Source of the DNA: Plicaturopsis crispa FD-325 SS-3
Taxonomy: Eukaryota > Basidiomycota > Agaricomycetes > Amylocorticiales > Amylocorticiaceae
Direction: 5' to 3'
NCBI GenBank assembly: GCA_000827205.1
Contig: KN832571.1
Span: 62,001-126,000 of the forward strand
Length of the DNA stretch: 64,000 bases
Positions 11,273 to 21,966 of this stretch are shown in pieces. Each line of letters starts with the position of its first letter. Position 1 is the stretch's first letter. The translations under genes were made by a program, and so were the position numbers. The notes under the pieces are model-generated. The model was not told where the DNA came from. It was given only the letters and a program-made list of their open reading frames with translations, and did no database searches.

Positions 11273-12168
11273 TTACTTCTTGACGGATCCGCCGAAGAGC
11301 CCTGGTGTCAAGTGAGTCGTCAGCAAAACGGAGACGGTACACGAGGAATAAGACGCACAATATTTGGCCGTGTACTTCACGGAGATCGGGGCGGAACCTG
11401 GCGTGCACTGAAGATTTCGTGAGATGGGCACTAGACAAGGCAAGCGAATATTCCTCACCGACGCCGGGGGCTGCCCGCCGGTTGTGTCAATCCGGAAGAT
11501 TTGACTCGCCAGGTCGCCCTGGATGGGCTTGACACTCAACCAGTCGACATTGCTAGTGTTTCCGGCTGGGCTTGCGATGTCCCCCGCTTTGGCACCAACG
11601 ACGAAGGCCGCAGGGTTCCCGGCGGTCTTGCCCGACGAGGTGAAGTCCCACTTCGGGCTAACGCCGGTGCCGGTAATGGGGTTCGTGACGTAGAAATGTT
11701 GGCCGAGGACGGCGTTCTTGGCTTCGGGGGCGCCGCTGAAGAAGGCAATGACGTCCTGTGCAGTGACGTCGGCGGGGGCGGCACTCCACGCGTCCCATGC
11801 GGCTGTTTGCACAGAGGTGTACGCAGATTTTCCGTACAAGCACGAAACATCGAAGAGCTCGGCAACAGCGCCGACGTTACTGAAAAAAACAAATGCATGG
11901 TCAAATCGTCGCGCCTGTCTTCACGAATAAGGTAGAGGACTCACGTGTACGTGGATGTGTTCGAGCATGTGTAGTTTTGGACGCCGATCGCGAGTCCAAT
12001 GAAGGACGGCGTGGTGGCGTTGGGCTCAACGAGAGCCACTTGCGATGCCGGGAGCGTCATCTTCGCGTTGGAGATGTCGCAGCCAGACAGCTGCCTGTCC
12101 TGATGCGGGAGAGCAGCGATCATGGCGGGGACGACGCCGCAGAGGAGGGAGAGCGCGACAAAAGACAT
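11273..12168 (-). CDS. Secreted DUF3455 protein
   Basis: Four exons (12168-11945, 11879-11459, 11407-11359, 11301-11273) give 240 aa. Residues 1-19 form a signal peptide ending near MIAA. The mature part shows the order typical of fungal DUF3455: SGCDISNAKMTLP, GLAIGVQNYTC, NVGAVAELFDVSCLYG, LGQHFYVTNP, VDWLSVKP, FRIDTTGGQPP, and a terminal CTPGSAPISVKYTAKYW. The last two introns rest on good donors (GTGAGG, GTGCGT) and a CTGAC branch; splicing the last one gives the compact tail LFGGSVKK. The family is secreted and often labelled malate dehydrogenase-like, but no catalytic role is established. N-glycosylation sites are present. Confidence 0.88.
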
Positions 12169-13185
12169 TTTAGAATTGGGAAGGAGTGACGGGGGGTGAA
12201 AGAATGTGGGGGGTGTTGAAGGACGAGGGGGCTTGAGCCGGGGGGACGATCGACAGCCGGTTTGGGTATCATGTTTTTGACGTCCAGATTTTATATGCAC
12301 CCGTTCGAGGTCAAAGGGCAGTACAGATGCGGCACACAATTAGTGATTTGATTAATGATCCGTTTGCATACACTCTATTCTGTTGGCAGATTGCGGCCAT
12401 GGCGACAAACGGCATCCGATGGCATTTCTCTGCCCGACGTTTACAGTGCGCAAAATAAATCAGTAAACGCGCAGCTTGAAGTAACACACTCGAGGACACT
12501 CGGTAAGTACTGCACCTGTTGACTCTGAACATTGTACTAAATTCCAGCATGTCTCGTGGGGCAGCAGCTCTCCGAGTTGATGATGGATGCGGGAATATTA
12601 GGGTCATTGACCAGGGCAAAACCAGGGTGAAAGGTCAGGGCCACTTGTTGATGCGCGCGCCTTTAATGCCGCATGACGCCGCACGGTGTAATAGGGTGTA
12701 ATCGCGGTGGGAGCTGCCAACTTCAGGAACGGAGCTTGCTGAGTGAGCCGCTCGTGTGTCGCCTTTTCAGTGCGACTGCGTGCCAGTAGCGGTGTCAACG
12801 TCGGCATCGACGAGGAACGTTTGTCGCCGGCGGTGGTGCGAGACGGGACGGGAAACAGGGTTGAAACGAGCCGGCAGATTCACCACTGACCAGAGTCGTA
12901 TCCATGAGATATAAGTAAGTAGTTTGGATGTCTTGCTGGATACGTCGCAAGTCTTTACACCAAGTACTGCAGTTACTCGATATCAATGAATGTGCGATTG
13001 TCCTCGGAGAAGCGCCGCAACTTGCAAGAACCCTCAACATGCTGGCATGTTGCCATAACGCCCGAAGTTAATTGCTACACATCGCTGGTCGTGTATGAAG
13101 GATACAAAGTTAATACTACAAGACAATTCGAAGTCCATGTATTCGTGTACGAATGATCATCTCGTATATATGCTGCAAGTTGCAC
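12169..13185. other. Intergenic gap
   Basis: Contains the upstream region of the DUF3455 gene and the 3' flank of the DUF6987 gene. Short frames lack motifs or splice support. Confidence 0.5.
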
Positions 13186-14040
13186 TCATTTCTTGTCACC
13201 TTTACTGATCCACTTTCCGAGGCCAACACCCTTGAGTATCTTGTCAAGTCCAACGGCACTAAGAACACCGCGCAAAAGACCGCCGAGACCGATCCCATCG
13301 AGCTGTGTCCAATCCGGGTCAAAACTACAACTGGAAAAGTAAAATATGACATGAAACATACCAGATTGCCCAGGAGCTCTAGGACACCATTGAGCAGAAG
13401 CCCGATTCCAGAGATGATTTGGAATAGCGGTTCTGTAAGACGGTGAAATAAGAACATGTCTATTGAGGAATTAAGATAGAAAGCATACGGCTAAACGCAT
13501 CGAAGAGTGGACCAAGGTCTTTGTTCGCGTGTGGCATGCCCTGCAGCTTGTCTTTCGCCCAGTCGATAGTGCCAACAACCTCCTCTGTTAGCTTTTTCAG
13601 CGACTCAGCGAGACGTTGCTCCTCCGGCGTAGCTTTATGGTCATGCTGGTTGCGCTTCGCCTGCTCGGCGATCTTCCCGTCAGGGTCCGCGCCCTTGATC
13701 GCGCCTTGCGTCTCGTTGAGGACTTTGGTAGCCTCTTCAAGCAGCGGCCGTACGGAATTTACGAGGCCCTCTTCGTCACGGTCATCTTCGTTCTTCGCAT
13801 CCTCCGTCTCAATGTGCTGCAAGCAGGTGTCAGACATATCCTCAATTGATCGTTTAGCAGGGAACGACATACCTTACGGATCATCTTGAGCATCGGGTCA
13901 AGGCGCTCGAGAGCGGTGTCGATCAAATGGGAAAGACGGTCGGCGAGCTCAGCCTGTTCCTTAACCTTTTGCGCTTCCTCTGGGTTCTCCTGCTCGAGCT
14001 GCTCGAGCGAAGGCTGCTGCTGCTGATCTACTTCGGACAT
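13186..14040 (-). CDS. DUF6987 family protein (LEA-like C-terminal module, stand-alone)
   Basis: Four exons (14040-13873, 13816-13489, 13432-13362, 13302-13186) give 227 aa. Residues 1-60 are acidic and Gln-rich with a predicted helix. The body carries VRPLLEEATKVLNETQGAI, GADPDGKIAEQA, ATPEEQRLAESLKKLTEEV and a hydrophobic Gly/Leu-rich end (PLFQIISGIGLLLNGV, LDGIGLGGLLRGVL). From memory these match the DUF6987 module found at the end of large ascomycete LEA-like proteins; here it stands alone. The hydrophobic end could associate with membranes. Function is unknown; a stress or membrane-shaping role is only a guess. Confidence 0.8.
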
Positions 14041-14446
14041 ATTGGTATCGAAGTTCGTGTGGTTATTGGGGTTTGAAGCGTCTGTGTACGGGGTTCGAGA
14101 GATACTGCGACCTCGCACTCGAAGCTGGTGCTTGCTTAAGTAGGCCATCCGTCCTGAGACATGATATCATGGAGGACCGCCGAAAGGGCTGCAAGCAGCG
14201 TCAGAGGCGTCAGGCATGATGCAAATCTGAGCAGGGCGCCACCAATATGAACGGTCGCATATGTCTGCGCAGCATTCGACCTTGTTAGGGAACGGTTTCT
14301 GCGCATGCGAATGTGGTGGAGGTTGTGTGGTGGATGTGGAGAAGCAGACGACATAACGAGCAATGTCAAAATGAAGTCGTTCCTGTCGAGCTTCCGAGAT
14401 CCGACTCCGACCCTCGAGCCTTCCGCAGAATATCAGATCCACGGGG

Positions 14447-14474
14447 GCGGACGTTCGTCCGCCGTCCGGCGAAC
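14447..14474. repeat. GC palindrome with GTCCGGCGAAC word, copy 1
   Basis: A GGACGTTCGTCC-type inverted repeat followed by GTCCGGCGAAC. The same word recurs twice at 15094-15115. Confidence 0.4.
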
Positions 14475-15092
14475 TCCCAAATGAGCCACCCCCTGGCCAT
14501 CGGATGCGAACTCGGGCGCCTGACCCGGCTCGACTCACTTTACTCGCAACGTGACTAGCGCGTCTCTTTGACGCGTCCACCGAGCCCGCGTGTATGAAGT
14601 ACATGCTGCGGCTACACTATTGACCTGCACTTGTGTGATTTTTGTAGATGACTCTGCTGGTGCTGACAAGCTGTGGCTAGTGACTAGCGGTGCGGGAGAA
14701 CTGTCCAGTGCCAATACATAAAGCTATAGCACCCATGCACCTCGCGTCGGGCTGTGGCGTACAAATCGGAGTGTATACCCTCGACACGGCAGACCATAGT
14801 TTTCTTCTGACGTATGTGCAGAGGACTATATCTTTTGGAGAAAAAGTCGGCACTGCTAAGTACCTAAATTGTACCTAGAGTATTGATTACCTGTTGTAAC
14901 TTGTAAGGCTTCAAGTTGCCCGTACTTATGTAGACTTGTCAGTCAGTGATAAAGCGCCAACTGGCGTCGTCGCATACTGTCGCGCCAAAGGAACGGCGGT
15001 GCAGTATGTCCTTTCTCAGCCTGTTTCTGGGAGCCTGGAGGTATCTTTTCTTGCCCTTCATTGTTCCCGCCACATTGTTCTCGCCACGTGGT

Positions 15093-15135
15093 CGTCCGGC
15101 GAACGTCCGGCGAACGAGTTCGGCGGACGTCCGCC
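15093..15135. repeat. GC palindrome and hairpin, copy 2
   Basis: Two tandem CGTCCGGCGAA words are followed by a near-complementary arm (TTCGGCGGACG) and the perfect 14-bp palindrome GGCGGACGTCCGCC. The segment can fold into a stem of about 12 bp with one mismatch. It lies about 130 bp upstream of the PIG-L start. Confidence 0.45.
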
Positions 15136-15261
15136 CCAGTCGCTCAGATGTTCTCGCCTTCCGCGTTCTGTCAAACTTGTCCTCCGCTCCTCCACTCTCG
15201 ACGCGTACAAACTCGAAAAAATACCTCTGGGCGGTGAAACAATCTACCAATAACCCGCAAG

Positions 15262-16195
15262 ATGGCCTTCACACCGCGCGGAGTTGTGCTCGCTCTTCTA
15301 CCGCTGCTTATCGCGTATTTGCTTGGCTTCGAAATATCCAGCACCGCGTTCTCCTCTTCCTCCGAGCGCGTCTTGTTGGTGACAGCACACCCAGACGACG
15401 AGGTTTTTTTCTTCGCGCCGACTCTCATAGACCTTCACAAGCAGGGCGTTGAGACGCACTCGTTATGCCTTTCAAATGGTAATGCGGACGGTCTAGGAAG
15501 CGTCAGGTTGGAGGAACTGGATAGGAGCTTGGATGTGCTCGGCGTCGACAAGGCGAGAAGAGGGGTTGTGGAGAGCCCGTAAGTGTGGTGCATTGTATTC
15601 GTCGGGCTATCTCACAGAACACGCGTAGGCACCTGCAAGACAACATCACTGCGGCTTGGGATCTCCGTGCAGTTGCAGACGCGGTGAAGCCATACGTTCT
15701 GAAGCACGGCATCACGACGGTACGTGCCTCCTAACTGACATCCATTTTTATTGAACTCTGCCCCAGATCCTCACATTCGACACGCAAGGCGTCTCCTCCC
15801 ACCCGAACCATATTGCCATACCGCTCGGGCTTGCACACCTTCTGACCTCACCCGCCTTCGCGCTCTCCCTCCGCCCCTCGCCGGTTCCTCGCCTCTACTC
15901 CCTCGGAACGGTCCCACTCCCCAATAAATACATTGGCCCAATCGCTGCCATCCTGGCCAAGTTTGATATAGGCGTTGCCGCGCTTATGCGTCGCTTCGGC
16001 TGGGACGCACCGGTCGACGCAAACCTAGGGTTGGACATGCATGTGTTCGTGTCTGGTCGCGACGACTACTTGCGGTCTCTTGGAGCTGTGAAAGCCCACG
16101 CGAGTCAGCTTGTGTGGTTCCGATGGCTATATGCCGCATTTTCGCGGTATATGTGGGTCAACGAGTGGGTTGAGGTGAAGCCCGCGGGGAACTAA
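15262..16195 (+). CDS. GPI12: GlcNAc-PI de-N-acetylase (PIG-L/GPI12)
   Basis: Three exons (15262-15578, 15629-15719, 15767-16195) give 278 aa. An N-terminal membrane anchor spans residues ~8-23. The zinc-binding motif AHPDDE is at 42-47, and the second metal/catalytic motif SSHPNH comes after the last intron. LGLDMHVFVSGRDDY and a hydrophobic C-terminus follow. PIG-L removes the acetyl group from N-acetylglucosaminyl-phosphatidylinositol at the cytosolic face of the ER, the second step of GPI-anchor synthesis. Length agrees with fungal GPI12. It converges with the DUF1770 gene, with about 170 bp between the stops. Confidence 0.93.
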
Positions 16196-16364
16196 TCTGT
16201 TTCTGTGCTATTGACTTGTTTGACAATCTGGAATCACTGCTACATGTACGATTATTGTAAGAGATCAATGGAAAGCCGTTCTAAGTCAGACTTACACGCA
16301 TGCACGAATTCCACCATGGGCTCATTCTTACGCTTCCGCTGTTGTACAAATCTGTCTCCAATTA

Positions 16365-16973
16365 TCACAAGCGCGCCTTGCCAAAGCTACTAAATCCCAA
16401 TCCAAGTCCGTGTAACCGCTCGCGTAGCCACCCTGTACCAGATCCTTCCCGACTCGGGAGGTGTTTCGACCCACCCGCGTTGAATAGCGAGCGGAACTGC
16501 GCGCCGGCAAGAGAGAGAAGGGGGCGGAGGTACTGGCTGGCCACACCCCTGCACAGAGCAAACCAGACACTCGTCAACCACAATAGACACACGGACCAGA
16601 TGGACGAGCTGGCTTACCAGAGCGCACCCTGGAGGAGAGGACTGAGCACCTGGTCGCGCGCGGTCACCCAGACAACGTTCCCCCAGTCGATGCTGACCAC
16701 CCGGTGTGCAGGAGACGGCAGTGCGGCCACTTCGCCGCTCTCCCTCCGCCACGCTGCGTCTTTGGCGTGCGTCTCGTCGCCCGGAGATACGTGCACGTAT
16801 GCGGCGATGCTCCGGAGGTAGCTCTGCTCGAAGCGGAGGTCGGGTATGACAGGGAGGCGCGTCAATGCGGCGTGGGTTTTTGAGCTCCCGGGGAGGTCGT
16901 CGTTGTCGTCGTCACCTGCATGCATCTCCGAGGCGCGGTGCGAAGGCAGCCTGAAGGGATCGAATGAACTCAT
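16365..16973 (-). CDS. DUF1770/ATG43-like mitochondrial outer-membrane protein
   Basis: Two exons (16973-16618, 16548-16365), joined at a split Trp codon, give 179 aa. An acidic stretch (GDDDNDDLPG) precedes PDLRFEQSYLRSI, which I recognise as the core of fungal DUF1770. A hydrophobic segment (VTARDQVLSPLLQGALWG) spans the splice and could be a membrane helix. In fission yeast the DUF1770 protein Atg43 is a mitophagy receptor and Mim-complex-linked outer-membrane protein; transfer of that role here is inference. An obvious Atg8-interacting motif near the N-terminus was not seen. Confidence 0.72.
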
Positions 16974-18647
16974 GATAAAAACGCTCAGACAGCAATGGCG
17001 AGAACCGACGCGGTATACGCTGGTAATTCGACTGTGGGGGAAGAGGACAGAGCGGCGGCGGCGCCACCGCGCAGAATACTGTGACAAACAAGGGACTGTA
17101 TAAGCTGTTGTGAAATCGCTCGTCCCAACCCCTCCCGTTAACTCAAATGCAACGAAAATGAACAAGACGCGCGACAATATCAACTTCAAGCTACAAGGCA
17201 TTGTACCTGATCGATTCTTATGCATTCTCGAGGATATGCTTGAACAAGTAAGTTTAATTGTCTGACAAGATATGTACGAAGAGGAGGGCGAGGTTGGACA
17301 TGACGATGTGCACAGGATGCATCACACATGTCGGTGCATTGTCATATGACTGTTGACAACCAATATTAGTAAAGGAATCGTGCCGATAAAGCGACCACTC
17401 ACCTCCCAGACGTAGAAAGAATTAGCCCGACGATAACTAGCCCCCGAACAACTCAAACAAATGAGAGGGTACAAAAAATTGTGGTAGTGGACCACAGCAG
17501 ACCAAGAATAGTCTGAATCGAGTTGCGCGACATCACGATCGCGAGCTGCGAATTGCACTCAAGGGCTGTACGAACCCCCGAGAGTGGCATACGCCCGACC
17601 ATGCTTGCCTCGTACGCTTTGCACTGGTACTTCCTGGTCTCTGGTATGCACGTCCAATTTGGAGGCCGAAACCAGGCGTACTAGCAGATGCTGCAGCACA
17701 ATATGCGTAGAATATCAATCGGGACAAGGCGATGAACGATGTCACCGACAGATATCGGCGGCGTGTGCGACCAGGAGGCCTACGGGGCACATCACCCCAT
17801 GGGCAATGTGCCCCAATGCAGCTGCCCGCGTTCCCGCAATGCATCCCGTCGCGCATGAAAGCATGCGGACGCGGAGGTTGGAGACGCGCCGAGCAACGGG
17901 TACTTGTTGCCTATATGGCGCATTCGCTGGCCAATATATCGCGACGTTCTGCACGAAGTCAAACGCGTCCACGGCCGGCATGGCGGCCATCCGTGCGCCG
18001 ATAGCAAGTGGAAGGACGCCACGAAGCAGGGGGAAACGTACAGCCCAGTACCCACGACGCGTTCCAAGACCGTACATCCTGTCGCCCTCACTCCGCAGAG
18101 CTCTTGGGGCGTCACCAGAAAGACTAGTGAGCAGGTGGCAGGTCGGGTTTCTGGTACGTCGCTCAGCCATTACGACTGGACCTAGCAAAAGTCGGTGATA
18201 GGAGGGTAGTTTGCTCAGACCTTGGCCCGCTCGCGAGACTGAAGACAGTTCTGTACGGGACGAGCATCGCAGCCTTCGGTCTGCTGTGGAATGAAGAAGA
18301 AAGACAGCAACGCGTTACGAAATTTGACTTGAAGCCTTCTAACGTTGTGTACGCCTATTTACCGCCGTTAAGTCGTAAAAATCTATTATTTATATAAATC
18401 ACAGCCGGTATAGTAACTCAACGTTGAACGCACCTTGGACTCTTTGAAATCCTGTCCTCCTCATTTCCTGAGCGCTCTCCTCGACCGCCCCAGGTTCGAA
18501 GTATCGCTTTTAAATCGTACGCGCTCTTGAGGCAGCTTCCGCCGCGCAGTGTGACAGCCTCGTGTGACACACGCGACGCGCGAATTTCTCCACCGGAGTA
18601 ATTTCAAATATTGGAGAACAAGAACGACGACCACGACGACCACGACG
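16974..18647. other. Intergenic region containing a decayed repeat copy
   Basis: Upstream region of the DUF1770 gene, then the left copy of the duplicated unknown segment (about 17480-18300, listed separately), then the promoter of the J-domain gene. No intact gene recognised. Confidence 0.5.
17480..18300 (-). pseudogene. Decayed copy I of an unknown, probably membrane-protein-like sequence
   Basis: The segment aligns with 22960-23820 in the same orientation. Shared landmarks are the LDSDYS-coding stretch near the low-coordinate end (minus strand), GTACGTCGCT and TCAGACCTTGGCCCGCTCGCGA on the plus strand around 18.15-18.23 kb, and the GGACGAGCATCGC stretch. Minus-strand frames give short hydrophobic runs but no continuous protein, and splice sites do not rescue one. 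I infer a decayed duplicate of a lineage-specific gene; its family is not identified. Confidence 0.45.
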
Positions 18648-21600
18648 ATGGTGCTCAAGCAAGAGGTCGTAGATGCGTTTGCTACTCTTGGTCTAGATAC
18701 AGATGTCTCGCAATCCGTTGCAAGCACCGCCTACAAAAAACTAGCCTTAAAGCACCATCCAGACAGAAATTTCGGCGACCACTCCGCAAACGAGCGTTTC
18801 CAAGAGGTCCGTAGCGTCCACTCACATCTGCACCTACTTAACGTCTCTGCAGATCGGCCATGCCTGGTCTATATGTCTCCGCCACTTTGAAAATCCCGGC
18901 TGGAGCCAAGTTCCAGAGCCCGGCGCAAGGCGCCACTTTGGCAGGGACTACTACGAGGACGAAGACGATGCGCCCCTCGACGAATATGAGGCAGAGATGT
19001 TCTTCAGGTATGCACTCCATCGCACCCTGATCGCTCGATCCTAATCCCCCTCCAGGTTCATGTTCGAGGAGATATTTATGGGGCGCTTCTCGCGCGCAAG
19101 GGGCCAAAGTGCGTGATCACCACGCGTTCTCACCGACGCCGTCCATCTCACACACGCGTAGGATACCGCAGGCAGCGCGCCGGTGACGACGACGGAGGCT
19201 TCAGCGCGTTCCCCGACGAGTTTGTGCACACCCACTCTGGCCAGCAGGCCCAATTCCAACGCGCGACGAGCGAGCACGACGAGTTCCTCAGGCGCGTCGC
19301 TGAGTTCGGTAAGGCTACCGTGCTACGTATCCCTATCCGCTGCGCTCAACCCCGCTCCACCAGAACGCGAACAGGCCGAGCAGCAGGCCGCGCACGAACG
19401 CGCCGCACGCGAGAGCTACCGTGACGAACAGCGCCGCGCCTCCTTCCAGTCGCAGGCCTTCCAGCTCGGCCGTGCCGGGAAGGGCGCGGACATGCGCCGC
19501 ATGGTCGAGGACGCCGCCCTCGACGTGACGCAGCCGCAGAAGCCGCCCACCGCCCCCGCCAAGGACAAGACCGCCAAATCCAAGCCCGCGCCCAAGCAAT
19601 TCGAGACCATGCTGCACGCGGCTGCCGGCGCTTGCGACGAGGAAACCGTCGCGTTTCTACTTGCCCGAGGTGCGTCGCCCCTTGCAGACAGCCTAGTTTC
19701 GTTTCGTGCGGCTAATTTGTGGCGTGCTCAGGCGCGGACCCGGCGGCACTGGACGGCGCGGGCCTCACGCCGTTCCACGTGGCGATCCTGCGTGGGAACG
19801 TGCCCGTCGTTAAGTACCTCCTCGCCCGGGCGCGCAGCACCAAGGTCACGGACCCGGCGTACCAGGCCCTCGCGGAGGGGTGTCACCCGAGCAAGGCTGC
19901 CAAGGATAAGGATGCGCGGACTCCTCTGCAGCTCGCTATTGCGGGCAAGAGCGCAGACATGGTCGAACTGCTGCTGAAGGATGCTACCGTGCACGACGTC
20001 GAGCGGTGCTGGGAGAAGTGGCCCTCGCAGGATATCAGGGATATCTTGTTCACAAAGGTACGTGTCGACGGTACTGGGCATCATGTGCGCTGATGCGAAC
20101 GTATTTGCAGCGAGGCTTTGTGCCGCCCGAGGACACCAATGTCGCAGTTCCGTTGTCGAAGAAGGCCCTCCGTGAGAAGAAAGCCGCGGAAGAGAAGGAG
20201 AAGGCACAGGCCGAAAAGATGAAGCGCCTCGCAGAGGAGGAGGAGAACAGGCGTGTGAAGGCGGAGCGGCGTGCTGTGCAGGAGGCCAACGAGCGGCGGC
20301 GCCGGGAAGAAGCTGAGGCGGAAGAACGGAGGAGGCAAGCTGCAGCCGAGGAGGAGCGGCAGCGGCAGCTGGCGAAAGAAAGGGCGGAGGAGGAAGAGCG
20401 GCGCAGGCTAGCCGCAGAGCTTGAGGCGCAGGAACGCGTGCGGCGTGCGGCGGAAGAAAGGGCCCGTCGGGAGGCGGCCGAGCGGGCACAAAGGGAAGCT
20501 GAGCGTATCCGTAAAGAAACTGCGGCACGTCTACGTGTCGAGGCGGAAGCGCGTGCTCGTCGGGAGGAAGAGGAGCGTGCACGCGAGGAGGTGAAACGGC
20601 GGCAGAGGGAACGGGAGGAGAAAGCGGCAGCGAGACAACGGGCGGTCGAGCAAGAGGCCTACGAGTTAAAGTTACGCCGTGAAAGGGAGGCCAGGGAGGC
20701 TACTGAAGCGCTGCGGCTCAAAGCAGAAGCCGAGTCGGCTCGCCGGGAGGTGCGCTCGATTATTTTGTTCCTTCCTAGTTCCATGTACTTAACGAGGGCT
20801 GCGCAGGCCGAGCTGCAAGAACAACTCAGGGCGTCACGCCGTGCAGAGGTGCGTACCTTTACTGTGGTATACTAATTCAGTTTGACCAATACAATCACCA
20901 CATCAGGCTGAGCGCAAACGCGTGGAAGAGAAACGTCGTCTGCAAGAGAAGAAAGCCGCCCGCCGTACCCAATCCAAGGAGGCTTGTCCATTCATTGCTC
21001 GTTTCTTTACCATGATTACTGACGCCTCAGTCGACTAGAACGCAGCGCCGTCGGAAGAGAGTACGCGCTCACCTCAGGTATGTCTAGTATTACACTTTCC
21101 CCAGAAGATGCTATCGCTTACACGAAGAGCAGGAACAGGCCGCATGGGAAGCGATGATGCGCAGACGCGCGGAGCAGAGTGCGAGGGACAAGGCGCGTAA
21201 CCAACGTGAACGTGAAGAAAGAGAGAGGGCTGCGGTATGCTTTCAATATCTAACTAGAACAATTTCCTGCGTGTTGATGGTTTTACAGGCTCTCGAACCT
21301 GCCTCAGCGGAGGCACCTCCCGCAAAGAAAGCACCCAAGTTCAAAAAGGCCGGTAAACTTCCCAAGGCCACCACTTTTACTGGACCTCCGCCAATACCAC
21401 TGGACACGCGGCCCAAAGCAGTCTCACCGACCCCAGTCAGCCGAGTCGACTTCGCACCCCCGTCACCGCCGATGACACCGGAGGATCTGCAGACATGTGT
21501 GATCCCCGACGACCTCTTCCGGAACGAGGCTCCTCCCAAACCTATCGTTGAGGCAGCGCCGGCTTCTCCTATATCAGCCGCTACCCCCACAACCGTGCAT

Positions 21601-21966
21601 AGTGCTCCGACGACAGCGAGCAGGGGCCGAGGCCGTGGTCGTGGGAGGGGTGGTTTTGCTAGTGGCCGGCCGTTCCCCGCGGAACGGTCGGCGGACGATG
21701 GCGGGTCAGAGCACGTCGGTAACGGGATACGGTGCCGTTACTACAGCCGTGGACAATGTGCTCGAGGTTCAGAGTGTGCCTTCTCGCATGCAGGAAGCGC
21801 GCGCGCGCAAAACGCCCGACCACAGACCGCTCTCGAGCAAGAACTAGCACGGAAAGAGAATGGTGAGTCAGAGCGCCCTTGACACGTATTCCCGACGCGT
21901 AATCTGACTTTGCGCACAGAAATCCAACGTATTCGGGCGCAACTCGCTGCTGCCCAATCGCCGTAA
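18648..21966 (+). CDS. J-domain, ankyrin, coiled-coil and CCCH zinc-finger protein
   Basis: Thirteen exons (18648-18806, 18853-19007, 19056-19108, 19162-19308, 19364-19669, 19732-20057, 20111-20749, 20807-20848, 20907-20985, 21046-21077, 21133-21234, 21289-21862, 21920-21966) give about 886 aa. Domains in order: J domain at ~1-70 with the HPD triad at 37-39 (KHHPDRN), an acidic patch, ankyrin-type repeats at ~255-365 (LHAAAGACDEETVAFLL, TPFHVAILRGNVPVVKYLL, TPLQLAIAGKSADMVELLL), a charged Arg/Glu/Ala coiled coil at ~385-665, a Pro-rich segment, an RG-rich patch, and one C-x7-C-x5-C-x3-H finger near 830-847. The HPD triad predicts Hsp70 stimulation; the finger and RG patch predict RNA contact. 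The acceptor at 21132 is the least certain junction (21138 also fits). Function is unknown. Confidence 0.85.

Larger units (their letters stand above)
14041..15261. other. Divergent intergenic region with GC palindromes
   Basis: Shared upstream region of the DUF6987 gene (minus) and PIG-L (plus). No gene recognised. Two GTCCGGCGAAC-bearing palindromic sites are listed separately. Confidence 0.5.

Noticed and set aside
10902-11438. 178-codon minus-strand frame
   Set aside because: It overlaps the last exons of the DUF3455 gene in another frame and has no family signal.
14939-15452. Overlapping frames on both strands just before PIG-L
   Set aside because: They mirror each other across the same bases and overlap the first PIG-L exon; no motif.
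18648-21966. Two separate genes (J/ankyrin and coiled-coil/CCCH)
   Set aside because: All intervening junctions keep phase and no internal promoter or stop separates them; kept as one gene with transcript tests proposed.
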